Shown here piece by piece: positions 8,242-16,148 of a stretch of DNA of 16,503 nucleotides. The first letter of the stretch is position 1. Every line of letters begins with the position of its first letter. Source of the stretch: JAQIBY01 sp964407055 (lineage in GTDB: Bacteria; Bacteroidota; Bacteroidia; Bacteroidales; ML635J-15); assembly GCA_964407055.1 (NCBI GenBank), contig CAYOUD010000048.1, positions 1-16,503 on the forward strand, in the 5' to 3' direction. The translations under genes were made by a program, and so were the position numbers. The notes under the pieces were generated by a model, which saw only the letters and a program-made list of their open reading frames with translations, had not been told where the DNA came from and ran no database searches.

Positions 8242-9591
8242 TTATTTTTTCTTCTGTTGATACAATTCGCTGACGGAAACTTTTTCAACTTCCGTATTGT
8301 TTTTTAGAATTTTAGAAATCAGACTGTATGGTGCGCTAACAACTTCTTCGCCAAGTTCCAGTCCTTTTTTGATTTCAATGTATTCATTATCCTGAATCCC
8401 AGTTTCCACGTCACGTTGTTTTACTTTTCCGTTATCATAAACGAAAACCACTTCTTTCATGGGTAAATCCAGACTTTCTTCGGTTTTTTCAGAAGCCTGA
8501 GGATTGCTGACTAAGCTGGAGTCAATTCTAACAGTTACGGATTGAATAGGAGTTGCAAGCACCTGATGAACCGCTTCGGTTTGAATATCTACGCTTGCAG
8601 ACATTCCCGGTCGGAAAGGACTTAAATTATCATCACGTTGCAAATCACTGTATGATTCAGGAAGCATGCGGATTTTTACTTCGAAATTTGTAACTTGGTC
8701 TGCTGCAAGTCCTGTGTTGGTAGCAGAGTTTGCAATTTCTGTTACAATTCCTTTAAAAATCCGATTTAGATAGGCATCAACTTCAATTGCAGCGGTGTCT
8801 TTAAGGCTGACTTTTATGATATCGTTTTCGTTTACTTCGACAACAACTTCCATTAGGTTGAGATTGGCAATGCGTAGCATTTCTGTTCCGGCCATCATTT
8901 CTGTTCCAACAACACGTTCTCCTTCTTCAACATTGAGCATGGAAACTGTTCCAGAAATAGGTGCGTAAACGACGGTTTTACGTAAGTTTTCTGCTGCTTC
9001 CTTTACGGATGCTTTGGCGCTCAGCACAGAAAATCCTGCTGCATTTACCGATTCTTCGGCAGCATTAACATCGGCTTTTCCCATTTCGAAAGCTGCTTGT
9101 GAATTTTCAAAATCCACAAGTGAAATGGCGCCTTCTTCGTATAATAGTTCGTTTCTATTGAAGCTTAATTTGGTTTGATTAAACTGGGCTTTTACTTGCT
9201 CAAGACGAGCTCTGGAGTTTGCCAAGTTTGCTTTTGCTGAATTTAATGAGGCTTCTGCTCGTTCCAGATAGGATTCATAAACATCCGGTTTAATTTTTAG
9301 TAAAAAATCGCCCTCCTGAACTTCTTGTCCTTCTTTGATTCGCAGTTCTACAATTTCACCAGAGACATCCGGAGACAATTTCACTTCAGTTTCAGGTTGA
9401 ATTTTTCCATTTGTACTAACCATTTGCACAATATTCCGTGTTTCGATTTCACTGACAGCAACCTGATGACCAGTAGATTTACCAAACCAGTTTGCTTTAC
9501 TTCCAATAATGGCAAGGATAATAAGTAAGGCAACTAGAATGATGAGATATTGGCGCAGTTTTTTTGTTTTATTTTTTTTGGTTTTTTCCAT
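8242..9591 (-). CDS. HlyD/MacA-type periplasmic adaptor subunit
   Basis: This 449-residue membrane fusion protein would bridge an inner-membrane pump to the TolC-like channel encoded just upstream. A lysine-rich N-terminus is followed by one membrane anchor (about residues 13-31). The first half of the lipoyl/barrel-sandwich motif is VSGEIVELRIKEGQEVQEGD (about 76-95). An alanine-rich coiled-coil hairpin spans about 103-205, and the second lipoyl half is VYAPISGTVSMLNVEEGERV (about 208-227). A beta-barrel and membrane-proximal domain follow, ending in a lysine-rich tail. The layout is closest to MacA-like adaptors of ABC exporters. The gene starts 2 bp after the TolC stop codon. No ABC permease, RND pump or MFS pump gene lies in this window; the next gene is tsaB. 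Confidence 0.9.
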   Translation of the reverse strand: MEKTKKNKTKKLRQYLIILVALLIILAIIGSKANWFGKSTGHQVAVSEIETRNIVQMVSTNGKIQPETEVKLSPDVSGEIVELRIKEGQEVQEGDFLLKIKPDVYESYLERAEASLNSAKANLANSRARLEQVKAQFNQTKLSFNRNELLYEEGAISLVDFENSQAAFEMGKADVNAAEESVNAAGFSVLSAKASVKEAAENLRKTVVYAPISGTVSMLNVEEGERVVGTEMMAGTEMLRIANLNLMEVVVEVNENDIIKVSLKDTAAIEVDAYLNRIFKGIVTEIANSATNTGLAADQVTNFEVKIRMLPESYSDLQRDDNLSPFRPGMSASVDIQTEAVHQVLATPIQSVTVRIDSSLVSNPQASEKTEESLDLPMKEVVFVYDNGKVKQRDVETGIQDNEYIEIKKGLELGEEVVSAPYSLISKILKNNTEVEKVSVSELYQQKKK

Positions 9592-9593
9592 AA

Positions 9594-11033
9594 TTATTGA
9601 CTTATACTGATTGGTATGCCTCGATAGAAATCGAGAATTTTTTGTTTGAAAATAAACTCATATTTCGCCCGAAGTAATTCTGATTCGGTTTGATTGAGCT
9701 GATTCTTTGCGGTATTGTATTCAAGCGAGGTAACCAATCCGATATCAAATCGTTTTTGGGTATATCGAAATGATTCCTGCATTGCTTCTAATGCTTTTTT
9801 TGTGGCAATATATTTTTTTTGTCCTGCACCGGCATCTGCATAGGCTTGTTGTATTTCCCGGAGCAGATTTTTTTTGGTCATCGTGAGGCTGTATTTGCTG
9901 ATATCGTAATTAATTTTTGAATTATCAACAGCTGAACGTACCTGCCACCCGTTAAAAATCGGGATGCTTAGACCTAAGCTGAGTGATGCGGATGCATTGT
10001 CTTGAATCTGGTCAGAAAATGGTCGGTTTTTATAGGTGTAATCAAATCCGTATTGATACACATCAAACATGTCGCCATTGGTGCTGTCAATGGCGTATCC
10101 GATGAGTGTTCTTCCTGGTATGATTTCGTCAATGTCTTTTCTTGCGCTGGAATATCCTGAGCCGTAAGATGCAGACAGCACCAAACTTGGATAAAAATTG
10201 CTTCGTGCCAAGGCTAAATCCCGATTTGCGATTGCCACATCGAGTTCTGATCGTTCAATTTCGGGCATAATCATTTCTGCTTCAAGATAAACTTGTCTCG
10301 CTGAAGGTAAGATAATGGCCTCATTAATTGGATTGAGTGCAGGGCGTTCAATTTTAAAGCCTTTTACTGAATCGAGTTCGAGAAATTGTACTAGGGTCAG
10401 ATAAGCTAAATCCAGATTATTTTCTGCGTTTACTACCTGAAGTTGTTCGTTGGCGAGTTGAGATTGCACTTCGAGCAAATTACCTTGTGCCAAAGCACCT
10501 GCATTCACCAGTTTTTCAGTGTTCGCCAATTGCTCTTTGGTTGTTTCAAATTGTTTGATGCTTACTTCTAACAGTTCTTCATTAAAAAGCACATTAAAAA
10601 ATGCATTGGCAATATTGATCGATAAGTCATTTTTCGCTTTTTCCAGATCTTTTAGGCCTGCTTCGAGATTTAATTGCGACTTTTTAATTTCATGCAGGCG
10701 TTGTCCGCCACGGAATAAATCCATTTGCGCTGAAACATCCATATTGAAAGATTGTGTATTGTCTTCGGTGAAATCGTTGGTGTAAGGGTCAACACTTCGT
10801 CCGAAACGGAAACTTTCATATGCCGATGCATTTAAAGAGGGTAGCGCAGACAATTTTGTCGATTGCAATTGATTTTCCTGAATTTCCGTGTAAAGTGCTT
10901 GCTGTTTAATTTGGATGTTGTTGTCGATGGCATATTGTATGCACGCCTCCAGGCTCCATTTTTCCTGAGCATTAGCAATTTGCGCTGTTAAGACAGCGAG
11001 AAAAATAATTCCAAATCGTATTCGTCTTTGCAT
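9594..11033 (-). CDS. TolC family outer membrane efflux protein
   Basis: This 479-residue protein is an outer-membrane channel component of a tripartite exporter. A signal peptide (RRIRFGIIFLAVLTAQIANA) probably cleaves before QEKW. The mature start WSLEACIQYAIDNNIQIKQQ is the hallmark first helix of the TolC/OEP fold. Two OEP repeats follow, each with long amphipathic helices such as ELLEVSIKQFETTKEQLANTEK and, later, KKYIATKKALEAMQESFRYTQKRFDIG. The second repeat contains the usual SLSLGLSIPIFNGWQVRSAV strand region. The gene lies 39 bp after the receptor-like gene and 2 bp before the adaptor, so the two exporter subunits are certainly co-expressed. Its exported substrate is unknown. Confidence 0.92.
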   Translation of the reverse strand: MQRRIRFGIIFLAVLTAQIANAQEKWSLEACIQYAIDNNIQIKQQALYTEIQENQLQSTKLSALPSLNASAYESFRFGRSVDPYTNDFTEDNTQSFNMDVSAQMDLFRGGQRLHEIKKSQLNLEAGLKDLEKAKNDLSINIANAFFNVLFNEELLEVSIKQFETTKEQLANTEKLVNAGALAQGNLLEVQSQLANEQLQVVNAENNLDLAYLTLVQFLELDSVKGFKIERPALNPINEAIILPSARQVYLEAEMIMPEIERSELDVAIANRDLALARSNFYPSLVLSASYGSGYSSARKDIDEIIPGRTLIGYAIDSTNGDMFDVYQYGFDYTYKNRPFSDQIQDNASASLSLGLSIPIFNGWQVRSAVDNSKINYDISKYSLTMTKKNLLREIQQAYADAGAGQKKYIATKKALEAMQESFRYTQKRFDIGLVTSLEYNTAKNQLNQTESELLRAKYEFIFKQKILDFYRGIPISISQ

Positions 11034-11072
11034 GGTATTTCAAGTCAAATTTAATATGCCAAGATATAAAAA

Positions 11073-13589
11073 TTACATCATCCCATCACCACCTTCTGCT
11101 TCAATTGCATCATTATTGTCTTTTCTGCGCTCAAAATCATTAAATTTATATGATAATGTGATGCGGAAAGTGGGAGATATTCTGTCAAAATTTGAGTAAC
11201 TGTAAAAGCTTTGAGTGTAAGATTCTCTTTCATATTGCATTGTGCCGAAAATATCATTAACACTCAACATGACAGAGAACTGACGCTTCATGAATTCCTG
11301 TCTAATTGCAGCGTTTATCATAAAAAATTCACCGCGCTCGCCTTGTGCGGTAATTGATGGTCCGTTATATATGCCTGAAAGTTGAATGCGGGTGTCAGTT
11401 TTCTTAATTTTAAATGTGTTGTTTACCCGAGTACTGTATGTGAGGGTTGAATTTTCTCCGGTGCTGCTGTTATCGATATTAGCATCAATGGTGTATTGAT
11501 ACAGGTCTGCAGTAAGGTTGAGATTCCACCATTTAGTAAAATTCATATTTCCCATAATTTCCATCCCATAGGATTTATCTGAACCGACATTTTCAAAACT
11601 GTAAATTAAAATCTCCGGATTATCGGGATCTGCATTGGTTACTCTTTCAAATAAATTGGTTGTTTGCTTATAAAAGCTTTCCAAAGCGATGAAATGTTTA
11701 CCAAATCGTTTTTGCGCATTGAGTTCGTATGAGTTTATATAAGCGGGTTCCAAGTTGGGGTTTCCTTGACGATACGTATATTCATCCATTTTACTGCGGA
11801 ATGGGTCGAGAAACCAGCCTCGGGGTCTGCGAATACGACTGGTATAGCTGGCTTGCAACTGAATGTCGTATTTTAATTTCCGGGAGATATGAGCGGTCGG
11901 GAACACGTCAGGTTTTTCATAAGTCCACGCCTCTCCCAGTGTGATACTTTTGAAATCCCGTTTTGTGTATTCTCCACGTAATCCTACCATATAATCAAAT
12001 TTCCAAATGCGATTCGTAAAGGTGGCATAAGCCGCATGAATCTGACGATTGAAATCAACATCATTAAACTGTGTGCTGTCATCAATATATTGTGTTCCAT
12101 TCCAAATTTCATATTCATAATCGGAGGGCCCTATGCGATTTCGAAGTTGGTAACCTACTTCAATTTTTCCGTGTTCGGAGAAAGGATTAGTGTAATCAAG
12201 GTTGGCACGCATTCGAATGTTATTTCCGGTTTCATTAGATTGCTCTGCTTCATTGAAATCATCATTGTATTGATTGAATTCTGAATCGGTATCATAACGC
12301 TTGAATCCGGATTGTTCCGTTTTATCAGATCCTGAAAAGAAATAATAGGCTTGAAGGTTGTGTCCTTCGGTGTTGAATTTGTGCTGATAATTAATGTCTC
12401 CGCTGTAATAGGTGTTGTCAATATTAAAGAATGTGTTGTTTTGATAATATGTTGCCGGGGAAAGCATATCAGCATCAAACTCAGGCTCCGTGTTGCTGGA
12501 ATAATAAAGCATATAGTCTCTGTCAGCATTTCTGTTCATCAGCCATTTTCCGTATTTTCCGGAAACGGTAAAAACATCTTTGTCTGTCATGTAATAATCG
12601 AGACCAAGCCGTCCGCTGTAACCTCCGTGTGCCCAGAGTCCGTCCCCGGCAATGTCGGTGACGAATGTGGAGTCTCCAAGAAATCTTGCAGTAAGGTTTT
12701 CATTGGTTCCACGGTTTTGTCTGTCCGAGTAATCGGCTCCAACAAAAAAGTTAAATTTTCCTTGACGGATATTAATTAAGAAATCTCCATTTAGGGCATT
12801 AAACGAGCCATATGTAAGATTGATGTTTCCATTTACTCCGTCATTTTCCTGATGTTTCATGACGATATTTATAATCCCTGCCACGCCGTCGGGATCATAT
12901 TTTGCGGATGGATTTGTGATAATCTCAATATTTTCAATAGCACTGGCCGGGATTTGTTGCAGCGCTTCACTACCTTCTAAGGGAGTTGGTTTTCCGTCAA
13001 TGAGTACGGTAAAACTTGAGCTTCCACGCAGTTGAACATTTCCTTCGATGTCGGTTTGAATAGACGGGGTATTTTCCAGTACATCAACAGCGCTACCGCC
13101 TTGTGCAGAAATATCCTGGCTAACGTTTACGATTTTTTTATCGATTTTGTATTCAATGTGTTTCCGGTCTGCTTCAATGGTAACATTTTCCAGCAATTCG
13201 GTTGCAGGTTTAAGTTTGATTGTTCCCGCATCGTGAACCGGTTTGCCGGGTGTGAGTTTAATGCTGTTTTGAAAGTGTTTGTTGTATCCGATAAAATTAA
13301 TTGTAAGATAATAGTGACCAAAGGGGAGTGGTTTAATCGTGGCTTGTCCAGAGGCATCGGTAATACCACCAGAAACCATACTTGAATCTTTTACTGAAAA
13401 CACAACGATGTTTGCATATTCGATAGGTTTTCCGTCGCTCTCATCCAATACTTGTAATTTTATGGCTCCCCCTGCCGGCCCACTGCCTGATTGTCCTTGC
13501 CCACTGCTGTGTTGAGCGTGCACAAAACTGACAGAAATTGCCAATGTAAAAATTAACAGGGTAAAATACTTAACCATTTGAATCTTCAT
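11073..13589 (-). CDS. TonB-dependent receptor-like outer membrane beta-barrel protein
   Basis: With the ATG at 13589 the protein has 838 residues. A signal peptide (MVKYFTLLIFTLAISVSFVHA) is followed by a low-complexity Gly/Ser/Gln stretch. A carboxypeptidase-regulatory-like beta-sandwich follows (about 40-115, with DESDGKPIEYANIVVFS). The plug domain covers about 135-250 and contains VDVLENTPSIQTDIEGNVQL, LRGSSSFTVLIDGKP and NPSAKYDPDGVAGIINIVMK. The remaining 590 residues form a barrel of the OMP_b-brl_3 type, rich in Asn/Tyr/Asp. The tail ends in DGMM rather than an aromatic residue. Such proteins sit in the outer membrane; many lack a clear TonB box and their substrates are unknown. A TTG 45 bp upstream is also in frame but lies inside an inverted repeat, so I reject it. 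The gene heads the block with TolC and the adaptor. Confidence 0.88.
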   Translation of the reverse strand: MKIQMVKYFTLLIFTLAISVSFVHAQHSSGQGQSGSGPAGGAIKLQVLDESDGKPIEYANIVVFSVKDSSMVSGGITDASGQATIKPLPFGHYYLTINFIGYNKHFQNSIKLTPGKPVHDAGTIKLKPATELLENVTIEADRKHIEYKIDKKIVNVSQDISAQGGSAVDVLENTPSIQTDIEGNVQLRGSSSFTVLIDGKPTPLEGSEALQQIPASAIENIEIITNPSAKYDPDGVAGIINIVMKHQENDGVNGNINLTYGSFNALNGDFLINIRQGKFNFFVGADYSDRQNRGTNENLTARFLGDSTFVTDIAGDGLWAHGGYSGRLGLDYYMTDKDVFTVSGKYGKWLMNRNADRDYMLYYSSNTEPEFDADMLSPATYYQNNTFFNIDNTYYSGDINYQHKFNTEGHNLQAYYFFSGSDKTEQSGFKRYDTDSEFNQYNDDFNEAEQSNETGNNIRMRANLDYTNPFSEHGKIEVGYQLRNRIGPSDYEYEIWNGTQYIDDSTQFNDVDFNRQIHAAYATFTNRIWKFDYMVGLRGEYTKRDFKSITLGEAWTYEKPDVFPTAHISRKLKYDIQLQASYTSRIRRPRGWFLDPFRSKMDEYTYRQGNPNLEPAYINSYELNAQKRFGKHFIALESFYKQTTNLFERVTNADPDNPEILIYSFENVGSDKSYGMEIMGNMNFTKWWNLNLTADLYQYTIDANIDNSSTGENSTLTYSTRVNNTFKIKKTDTRIQLSGIYNGPSITAQGERGEFFMINAAIRQEFMKRQFSVMLSVNDIFGTMQYERESYTQSFYSYSNFDRISPTFRITLSYKFNDFERRKDNNDAIEAEGGDGMM

Positions 13590-13603
13590 ACTTCTACTTT
13601 TAT

Positions 13604-13645
13604 ACAAATATCTTTTATTATGTGTTTGTGACAAAAGATATTTGT
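13604..13645 (-). promoter_or_regulatory. Perfect 13-bp inverted repeat before the receptor gene
   Basis: The arms ACAAATATCTTTT (13604-13616) and AAAAGATATTTGT (13633-13645) are exact reverse complements around a 16-nt spacer. The structure ends 14 nt before the receptor ATG. It could be a dimeric repressor's operator, or an mRNA hairpin that masks the ribosome-binding region. The minus strand contains TATCTTTTG, one base from the -7 consensus, inside one arm. Function is inferred. Confidence 0.5.
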
Positions 13646-13981
13646 CTGTTTAACATAGTTTTAACTGCAAGTCGCTAATGAGCGAGAAATTAGCGTGATA
13701 GTAATCTCATACTAATATTGCTTTAGCTTTGACAGATTTCAAGGATAAAAGTTTAATTGGTGTGTGTTAAATAAAAGTTATAATTTTAGTGTGGATTTTA
13801 ATTTCGGGAACTGAAGCACGTGGACTTCATTGGATGAAGAATTCAAGGATTTCTCTTCGATGACTATAAAAAACAATGTAATGGGATTAATAAGCACTCA
13901 ATTTCACATCCCTCAACAGAATAATCCCACATTATTTAACGTGTTTAATACAAATAATTTGAGATTTGAAATTGTTAAATA
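13646..13981. other. AT-rich gap without an intact gene
   Basis: This stretch separates the minus-strand receptor from the plus-strand remnant gene. It contains a 7-bp stem-loop (13673-13679 with 13689-13695), an exact plus-strand -7 match TAGCTTTG (13724-13731, no -33 partner), a signal-peptide-like frame from 13771, and an open frame from 13815 to 13981. No full gene with a start codon could be supported. Confidence 0.5.
13771..13981 (+). pseudogene. Possible decayed 5' end of the secreted repeat protein gene
   Basis: Reading from ATA at 13771 gives IKVIILVWILISGTEARG, which has the charge, hydrophobic core and small-residue end of a signal peptide but no ATG. That frame closes at 13861. 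Another plus frame is open from 13815 to 13981 (55 codons). It reads SLDEEFKDFSSM early on and ends in LFNVFNTNNLRFEIVK, exactly at the left arm of the inverted-repeat element. A -7 promoter match lies 40 nt upstream of 13771. I infer a start-codon loss plus a frameshift in what was once the beginning of the gene that resumes at 14137. This rests on pattern only. Confidence 0.28.
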
Positions 13982-14133
13982 GTCTGCAAGAAAAGGCCAA
14001 ATATTGCGTTATTCTCATTTCTAAAACAGTCGATCCGCCGGCTGGCGGACTCCTTGGTTTCAGAAACATCGAAAGTCTTATCTTTGACGTTTTCTTATCA
14101 GAGACTGAAAAACAGTAGTTTTCTTGCAGACAC
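13982..14133. mobile_element. MITE-like inverted-repeat element
   Basis: The ends are perfect 13-bp inverted repeats, GTCTGCAAGAAAA (13982-13994) and TTTTCTTGCAGAC (14119-14131). The 6-bp direct repeat TAAATA flanks the element (13976-13981 and 14134-14139) if two extra bases are counted on the right. It encodes nothing, is 152 bp long and has a nested palindrome at its centre. These are the properties of a non-autonomous miniature transposable element. No transposase is present in the window, and the direct repeats are AT-rich and could be chance. The right end coincides with the point where the downstream gene becomes readable. Confidence 0.5.
14018..14066. repeat. Nested GC-rich palindrome (REP-like)
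   Basis: The core TCCGCC-GGCT-GGCGGA (14034-14049) is a perfect 6-bp stem with a 4-nt loop and is 13/16 G+C in otherwise AT-rich DNA. It is enclosed by a second stem, TTTCTAAAAC (14018-14027) with GTTTCAGAAA (14057-14066), with one mismatch. Such GC-rich palindromes resemble dispersed REP-type intergenic repeats. Confidence 0.55.
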
Positions 14134-14136
14134 TAA

Positions 14137-15816
14137 ATAAAACTAATAATCAAGTATTGGTTTAATAATGATTTCTCAAATGTTCAGCAAATATCTATTT
14201 CTCCATCAGAAAATGATGTCCTTATTTCAAGTATAGATGCCTCCAACTTATACGATGGAATAAATGTATTAAATATACGCTACCTCGATGAGTCCGGAAT
14301 ATATTCAGTTACTTTAAGCAAAGTATTTTACAAAAACACAGAGGCATTAACTTTAGACAACAAACTAGTTTCCTATGAATTCTGGTTTAATAATGATTAT
14401 GACAACGTTCAGCTTATTGACATCACTCCGACAAATCAACACAACCTAGTAACAGCAATTGATGCAACTAGCTTACCTAATGGAATTAATGTACTCAATA
14501 TTCGTCAAAAAGATGAAAATGGAATTTACAGCTGTACATTAAGCAAGTTATTTTATAAAACTCAAGGAATTATAACAGCTAATAAAATATTTGAGTACCG
14601 TTACTGGTTCGATGACAACTTTACTGATGCAGTAAACATTGTAATGGATCCGCCGACGGAACAGCTTGTGCGAAACCAAGACATTGACCTTACAAATATC
14701 CCTAAAGGAGAACATGTGATTCATTTTCAATTTAGGGATTCAACTAATTTATGGAGTATTGTCAATACCGATTCAATAGTAAAGCTCTCCTACCCGATTG
14801 CAGATTTCGAATTTACAAGTCTTGCAGATTGTGATTCTGCTGTAATTTCTTTTACAGATCTCAGCATTGACGGTGATGATTATCTGTGGGATTTTGGTAA
14901 TGGTGACACTGACACAATTGCTGAACCGGTTTATACATATTACGAACCGGGAGATTACACAATAAGTATGACTGTAACTGATACATTGACTTTTGCAGAT
15001 AGTACAGTTTACAGAAGTTTATCTTTAACAGGAAATACCTTTGCGGTATTAAATGATACCGAATGTGATTCGTATATCTCCCCAAGTGGAAATTACACTT
15101 ATACAAGCAGCGGAATTTATAGTGATACCATTCCAAATTTTTGTGGATGCGACAGTATTATAAGCATTGACCTAAATGTTAACTATTCTACTACCGCAAC
15201 CGATGTAATATCTGCTTGTTATTCATACAATTGGATTGACAGCATTACATATACCGATAACAACAATACTGCAACATTTGTTACGACTAATTCCGTTGGC
15301 TGTGATTCGATTATCAGCCTTGATCTTACAATTAATACTGTTGATACTGCTGTGATTGCTAGCGGAATAACGCTCACTTCAGAAGCAGTTTTTGCTACAT
15401 ATCGTTGGCTCGATTGCGATAATGGAAACACGCCAATCCCGGGGGAAACCGGCCAAAGCTTTACTGCTACAACAAATGGACATTATGCTGTTGAAGTTAC
15501 TCAAAACGAATGTACAGACACATCATATTGCTATAACATTATTACCGTAAATATTAGCGACTACGCTAATAATAGTAGTTTTGCAATATATCCAAATCCA
15601 ACAACCGGTAAAATTTATCTGGAATCGTCAGCTAACAGCAAAATAAATGAAGTGTACATTTACAATTTACAAGGAGAGCTCATACAGAAACACACATTTT
15701 TAGCAAGCTCTCTAATTGAAATTGAGATTAACCTTCCGGGTGGAATGTACTATGTTTCAGTCCATTCCAACGAACAAACTGCTGTCTTTAAACTTGTAAA
15801 GAATAGAAGGTTTTAA
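14137..15816 (+). pseudogene. 5'-truncated secreted protein with tandem repeats, PKD domain and type IX sorting domain
   Basis: The frame is open for 559 codons but has no ATG, GTG or TTG in its first part; the first ATG is at 14644, inside a domain. In order it encodes three tandem repeats of about 75 residues (from 14149). A PKD domain follows (about 14800-15030, with YLWDFGNGDTDT and YEPGDYTISMTVTD). Next come two Cys/Asp repeats ending GCDSIISIDL and GCDSIISLDL. An Ig-like segment (YRWLDCDNGNTPIPG, about 15397-15540) precedes a C-terminal Por secretion sorting domain (FAIYPNPTTGKIYLES, from 15580, through GMYYVSV). Intact relatives are secreted through the type IX system and attached to, or released from, the surface. 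Without a signal peptide this copy cannot be exported. A gene-caller would probably report only 14644-15816 (390 residues). Truncation is visible; its cause is inferred. Confidence 0.72.
14149..14796 (+). repeat. Three tandem ~75-residue protein repeats
   Basis: Units begin at 14149, 14374 and 14596. They share an aromatic start (IKYWFNNDF, YEFWFNNDY, YRYWFDDNF), a middle GINVLNIR (units 1 and 2) or GEHVIHFQF (unit 3), and D-E-[SN]-G-IYS in units 1 and 2. Units 1 and 2 are also alike at DNA level (for example TTAAGCAA and TTTTA-AAAA), so they duplicated recently; unit 3 is more diverged. They resemble repeats in secreted Bacteroidota proteins whose units start YYFDTDPG. Confidence 0.65.
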
Positions 15817-15851
15817 TTATTTAACTTTTGTTATGTCATACCACTTTAAAA

Positions 15852-16148
15852 TCAAAACTTCACACTCAAGCCATACTTGAGAAACCAGGCTTTTGTATTA
15901 AAATAAGCTTCGTATGTGAATTCGGAAAAGACTCCGATATGTTTAAAGGGATAGAATGCCGCTCCTGTACCAAAACCATAATAAAAACTATGTAAGCGAT
16001 GTGCTGCAACGGTTTCAGTTGTCCCATTAATAGTCAAGCCGTATTCACCACGAAAAACAGTTACTCCTCCTCCTTTGGCAGTTAAGGAGCCTTCTATTAA
16101 TTCTTTTCTTTCAAGAAACAAATTTAATGAATAAAACATCTCAATCAT
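15852..16148 (-). pseudogene. C-terminal remnant of an outer membrane beta-barrel protein
   Basis: The 98-residue frame has no signal peptide and starts in mid-domain. It shows alternating beta-strand patterning, with GGGVTVFRGEYGLTING, SFYYGFGTGAAFYPFKHIG and VFSEFTYEAYFNTKAWF, and ends in LKYGLSVKF. A terminal Phe on an amphipathic strand is the usual end of an outer-membrane barrel recognised by BamA. The first ATG is immediately preceded by AAAGGA and an in-frame TAG six bases upstream, so the missing N-terminus is not in the adjoining sequence. It converges with the truncated plus-strand gene, 35 bp apart. The specific family was not recognised. It could instead be a short expressed protein, but the lack of a secretion signal argues against function. 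Confidence 0.5.

Noticed and set aside
11046..11053. TAAATTTG -7 match before the TolC gene
   Set aside because: It is only 12 nt from the ATG and no TTTG lies at the -33 spacing, so it is likely chance within an operon gap.
12351..12779. Plus-strand open frame of 142 codons
   Set aside because: It is antisense to the receptor barrel, rich in Val/Ile/Ser from reversed strand codons, with no family pattern.
13590..13634. TTG start extending the receptor by 15 residues
   Set aside because: The codon lies inside the inverted repeat. The extension (SQTHNKRYLYKSRS) puts a polar stretch before the signal peptide, and ATG at 13589 gives a normal signal sequence.
13882..13929. TGGGATTA / TAATCCCA 8-bp inverted repeat
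   Set aside because: The 32-nt loop and lack of a T run make it weak as a terminator, and such 8-mers are common in AT-rich DNA.
14647..14655. GATCCGCCG matching the 9 bases at 14032-14040 in the palindromic element
   Set aside because: It lies within codons of the third protein repeat and lacks the second arm of the palindrome; probably chance.
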